In this document: positions 61,832 through 64,000 of the stretch, piece by piece | Layout: each line of letters starts with the position of its first letter | Numbering within the stretch: position 1 is the first letter of the stretch | Assembly: GCF_023635005.1 (NCBI RefSeq) | Contig: NZ_JAMLJM010000008.1 | Span: 49,326-113,325 of the forward strand | Direction: 5' to 3' | DNA length: 64,000 nucleotides | From: Flavobacterium luminosum | Lineage (GTDB): Bacteria; Bacteroidota; Bacteroidia; Flavobacteriales; Flavobacteriaceae | The notes under the pieces: model-generated | What the model saw: the letters and a program-made list of their open reading frames with translations, nothing else | Databases searched by the model: none | Told to the model about the DNA's origin: nothing | Made by a program: the position numbers and the translations under genes

Positions 61832-62188
61832 TTACAGCTTATTTTTAATATTTGATTTTTTTATCCCTAAACCTTTCCAAAAATCGTCAGGATAATCTAA
61901 ATTTTCATTTTCTACTAAAGGATTATTGACTAAGTTTAATTCATAACCATCATCAAGTTTTTTGTATTCTACAGCTTGATAAATAAAATTGTCCCAATCA
62001 CCAGTATATTTTAATTCTTTTAAAGAACTAGGATAGACACCTTCGCGAACTTTGTGTAATTCAATCAGCGCAATGGCGGTTTTGAAGTGTTGATCACCAA
62101 ACTTTTTACCTGCTTCCTCCTTAAATTTGTCAGGAAGACATGAAGTGAAAATTAAAGAAGTAAAAAGTATTGTTATTATTTTTCTCAT
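61832..62188 (-). CDS. Small lipoprotein, unknown
   Basis: A 118-residue protein starting MRKIITILFTSLIFTSCLPD, a lipoprotein signal. The mature part has KTAIALIELHKVREGVYPSS, which resembles type II-pilin-like or general-secretion pseudopilin stretches, and a YPDDFWKGLGIK end. The frame opens at 62236, but the ATG at 62188 directly precedes the signal. Confidence 0.65.
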   Translation of the reverse strand: MRKIITILFTSLIFTSCLPDKFKEEAGKKFGDQHFKTAIALIELHKVREGVYPSSLKELKYTGDWDNFIYQAVEYKKLDDGYELNLVNNPLVENENLDYPDDFWKGLGIKKSNIKNKL

Positions 62189-62403
62189 TTGATTATTATT
62201 GATATTCAATTTATAATATTCATTATTGTCAGACATTTGCTATAAAACAGATTCAATATTTTTCTGGAATGTCATTATATGCAATTTATTAGGTAAAATT
62301 ATTTGTAACGTCCTTCCAGCTTAGCTTTCCAATAGGGTATTTACTCACCATACTCAACAACATAAACTAATTTTAATTTAGCGATTAAAACTTTTTTAAT
62401 ATT

Positions 62404-62439
62404 CGTAAAACCAGCAATAATGTCAGTCAACTCTTGTTA
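62404..62439. repeat. Repeat CGTAAAA...GCAAT...AACTCTTGTTA, copy 1
   Basis: CGTAAAACCAGCAAT (62404-62418) and AACTCTTGTTA (62429-62439) lie immediately after the 62449 gene in its direction of transcription. The second copy follows the 63458 gene (63414-63446) with the same parts and a shorter spacer. Confidence 0.45.
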
Positions 62440-62448
62440 CTAGTGATT

Positions 62449-63273
62449 TTAATTTATAATTATTTGCCCATTTGTATCATACGAGAATGCCCAAGTTGAT
62501 GATTTAGTATATTCTAGAGTGTTGTTGTTATAATGGGCTTCTGTATATTTTCTAAAATTATTTTTAGAAAGTGAACGGTAGAAAAAATCATCTATTAAAA
62601 ATAATCTTTTGCAAGGATTAGTTGAATTATCATAATCTTCAAATGTTCTGACAATTTTCTCTCCCTTATTTATCCCGTTTTCTTGTTCGAAATATTCTGT
62701 TTTAGATAAATTTCCATTTGTATCGTAATAAAATTTTTCTGAAAATGTCCAAATATAATCAGTTGGATCATTTGCATCATACGGCATATTAGGAAAAGTG
62801 GTTTTTATTTCGGTGAGTTTTCCATTTGTATAAAAATAGAATTGTTTTCTATATAAGTAATTATTATTAGTGCTAGTTGGAATTTCTTTGATGTCAATTT
62901 GATTTAAAGAATTTAAGGTGAAATATTTAGTGTTTTTTGAAATGGTAAACTCTGTAGAAGAATAATAATCCTCAACAGTAACAGTATTATTTTTGTATGT
63001 TAATGAAGTATATATTTTGTCTGTAAATGATTCGCCAAAGCCAGTAGAACCGGAAAGAGTCATGAATCCGCCTATTTTTTTTGTAAGTTTTTTATTTTCG
63101 TTATATTCAAAATTAAATTTTGATTCTGCTTGACTTGGAAAAAGGGAACCAGAATGAAAGACAGACACACACATTTCTGTTATCAATGGTTCATTCGTCA
63201 GAGGATTATCTTGATCACTTGAGCAAGAAATTGTCAAAAATCCAAATAATAAAATTGTAATTAGCTTTTTCAT
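62449..63273 (-). CDS. Lipoprotein with YD-like repeats
   Basis: A 274-residue lipoprotein: signal LLFGFLTISC, then a beta-rich body with Tyr/Asn-rich strands such as FNFEYNENKKLTKKI, YFYTNGKLTEIKTTF and KFYYDTNGNLSKTEYF, similar to short YD/RHS-type repeats of Bacteroidetes. The function is unknown. Confidence 0.7.
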   Translation of the reverse strand: MKKLITILLFGFLTISCSSDQDNPLTNEPLITEMCVSVFHSGSLFPSQAESKFNFEYNENKKLTKKIGGFMTLSGSTGFGESFTDKIYTSLTYKNNTVTVEDYYSSTEFTISKNTKYFTLNSLNQIDIKEIPTSTNNNYLYRKQFYFYTNGKLTEIKTTFPNMPYDANDPTDYIWTFSEKFYYDTNGNLSKTEYFEQENGINKGEKIVRTFEDYDNSTNPCKRLFLIDDFFYRSLSKNNFRKYTEAHYNNNTLEYTKSSTWAFSYDTNGQIIIN

Positions 63274-63368
63274 TTTTTATGTTAGAGATAAAGATAGTTT
63301 TATAGTATTAAAAGACTATGTGATGTTGGCATGGCTAGTTTTTGTAGTTAGTTACTCACAGAATATGA

Positions 63369-63376
63369 CAAATATA
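63369..63376 (-). promoter_or_regulatory. TAnnTTTG -10 box before the YD-repeat lipoprotein
   Basis: TATATTTG on the minus strand, about 95 bases before the ATG at 63273. No convincing -33 box is seen. Confidence 0.35.
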
Positions 63377-63413
63377 GACAAATTTTTCTTTAACCATTAA
63401 TTCTCCAAATAGG

Positions 63414-63446
63414 CGTAAAATTCGCAATGGTGACAAACTCTTGTTA
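63414..63446. repeat. Repeat CGTAAAA...GCAAT...AACTCTTGTTA, copy 2
   Basis: CGTAAAATTCGCAAT (63414-63428) and AACTCTTGTTA (63436-63446) lie just after the stop of the 63458 gene, as copy 1 does for the 62449 gene. On the minus strand it begins CCTAACAAGAGTT, which recalls an integron attC left end, but no full attC fold is shown. Confidence 0.45.
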
Positions 63447-63457
63447 GGTTTAGTTTT

Positions 63458-63841
63458 TTATTTTAACTTATAAATATCTTTAGGATTTATATATTCTTTT
63501 CGACTAATCGAATAGAGTACATTATTATTTTCGTCTTTGATCAGACCTATACTTTCATCATTTGCAATCGGAAAGTTTATTTGATAACCTCTTCCATCGT
63601 CTAATTTAATTCCATAGGTTTCTATCGAGTTCACAATATTCACGGAATTCTGACTGTAATTATGAGTTACACTTTTTTTTGAATCATCACTCAATGTCAA
63701 TTTTTTCGCTTCGAATACAATTTCTACTTTTTCGCCATTTGGTGTCATCCCTTTCCAATTCCCTCGATAAGTATCAGATCCACTACATCCAATCAAAGTA
63801 AGTCCAATGATAACTAATAATAATACGCCGATTTTTTTCAT
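63458..63841 (-). CDS. Small lipoprotein, unknown
   Basis: A 127-residue lipoprotein with signal VLLLVIIGLTLIGC and a small beta-rich domain (YRGNWKGMTPNGEKVEIVFE). Last chromosomal gene in the window; the upstream control region has the CTAAC inverted repeat. Confidence 0.65.
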   Translation of the reverse strand: MKKIGVLLLVIIGLTLIGCSGSDTYRGNWKGMTPNGEKVEIVFEAKKLTLSDDSKKSVTHNYSQNSVNIVNSIETYGIKLDDGRGYQINFPIANDESIGLIKDENNNVLYSISRKEYINPKDIYKLK

Positions 63842-63888
63842 TTTAATTTATAGTTCAATAATTAGGTTTCATAGGCGGTTTCAAGTTT

Positions 63889-63904
63889 CTAACGCAACGG
63901 TTAG
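63889..63904. repeat. Small inverted repeat CTAAC-N6-GTTAG
   Basis: CTAACGCAACGGTTAG, about 50 bases before the 63841 start codon; resembles the copy at 61711-61725. Confidence 0.35.
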
Positions 63905-64000
63905 TTATTTTCAAAAGTAAGATAAATATTAGATTTTTTGTTCTTTATTTCCCAAAATTTTAAAAACATCTTTAGATTGATATTTTAAAAATTTCGAGAA

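Noticed and set aside
1..64000. CRISPR arrays, tRNA or rRNA genes
   Set aside because: No regularly spaced repeats, no cloverleaf or rRNA-like sequence noticed on either strand.

Overview
The window is most of a Bacteroidetes integrative and conjugative element (ICE, CTnDOT/Elizabethkingia-type) joined at its right end to a flavobacterial chromosome. The assignment rests on a full Bacteroidetes-type tra set (traA, traB/DUF3408, D, E, F, G, I, J, K, L, M, N, O, Q), mobA/mobB/mobC, rteC, a DUF1896 protein, a giant methylase/helicase, topoisomerase III and an IntDOT-like tyrosine recombinase. The promoters that can be recognised fit the Bacteroidetes TAnnTTTG pattern. Bases 1 to about 55302 are element; beyond that the DNA is visibly more AT-rich and carries small lipoprotein and outer-membrane genes typical of Flavobacterium-like hosts. 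The left end of the element lies outside the window.

Layout. 1-8.5 kb: DNA-processing block (topB, ORF6N/PLD-like protein, DUF1896, methylase-helicase). 8.5-9.3 kb: RteC regulator. 9.4-26 kb: a heavy-metal island on the minus strand: MFS transporter, TonB-dependent receptor, His-rich periplasmic proteins, a P1B-type ATPase with an unusual Cys-less SPAEL membrane motif, a CzcB-like adaptor, a CzcA-like pump fused to its outer-membrane factor, an anchor protein, a HupE/UreJ-like permease and an AraC/GyrI regulator. 26-30.7 kb: mob region (coupling protein, relaxase, accessory protein). 30.7-31.4 kb: non-coding region with an oriT candidate and a cluster of TACCTG repeats next to a ParA gene. 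31.4-47 kb: the tra operon, split after traD by an inverted 4-kb defence cargo. 47-55 kb: accessory genes (acetyltransferase, two HTH proteins, a receiver-only response regulator, DUF932/YubB-like/Ssb block) and the integrase. 55.3-64 kb: host chromosome.

Most notable content. The cargo at 33.3-37.3 kb is a predicted ABC-three-component (ABC-3C) conflict system: XRE regulator, nuclease-like effector with a C-terminal ABC-3C domain, a small middle component, a DUF2326-type SMC-like ATPase, and a further PD-(D/E)XK nuclease gene. It has its own promoter and lies antisense inside the conjugation operon. A ParA plus ribbon-helix-helix-like DUF3408 pair sits beside at least eight TACCTG/CAGGTA repeats, which looks like a small partition module. 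A 14-bp motif, GCCAAACACTGCCA, recurs near several element genes. At the right end a GTANNTTTGC core (GTACTTTTGC, 55293-55302) falls inside a truncated quinone-reductase-like gene, so the element seems to have integrated into that gene.

All functions are inferred by reading translations; no database search was run.
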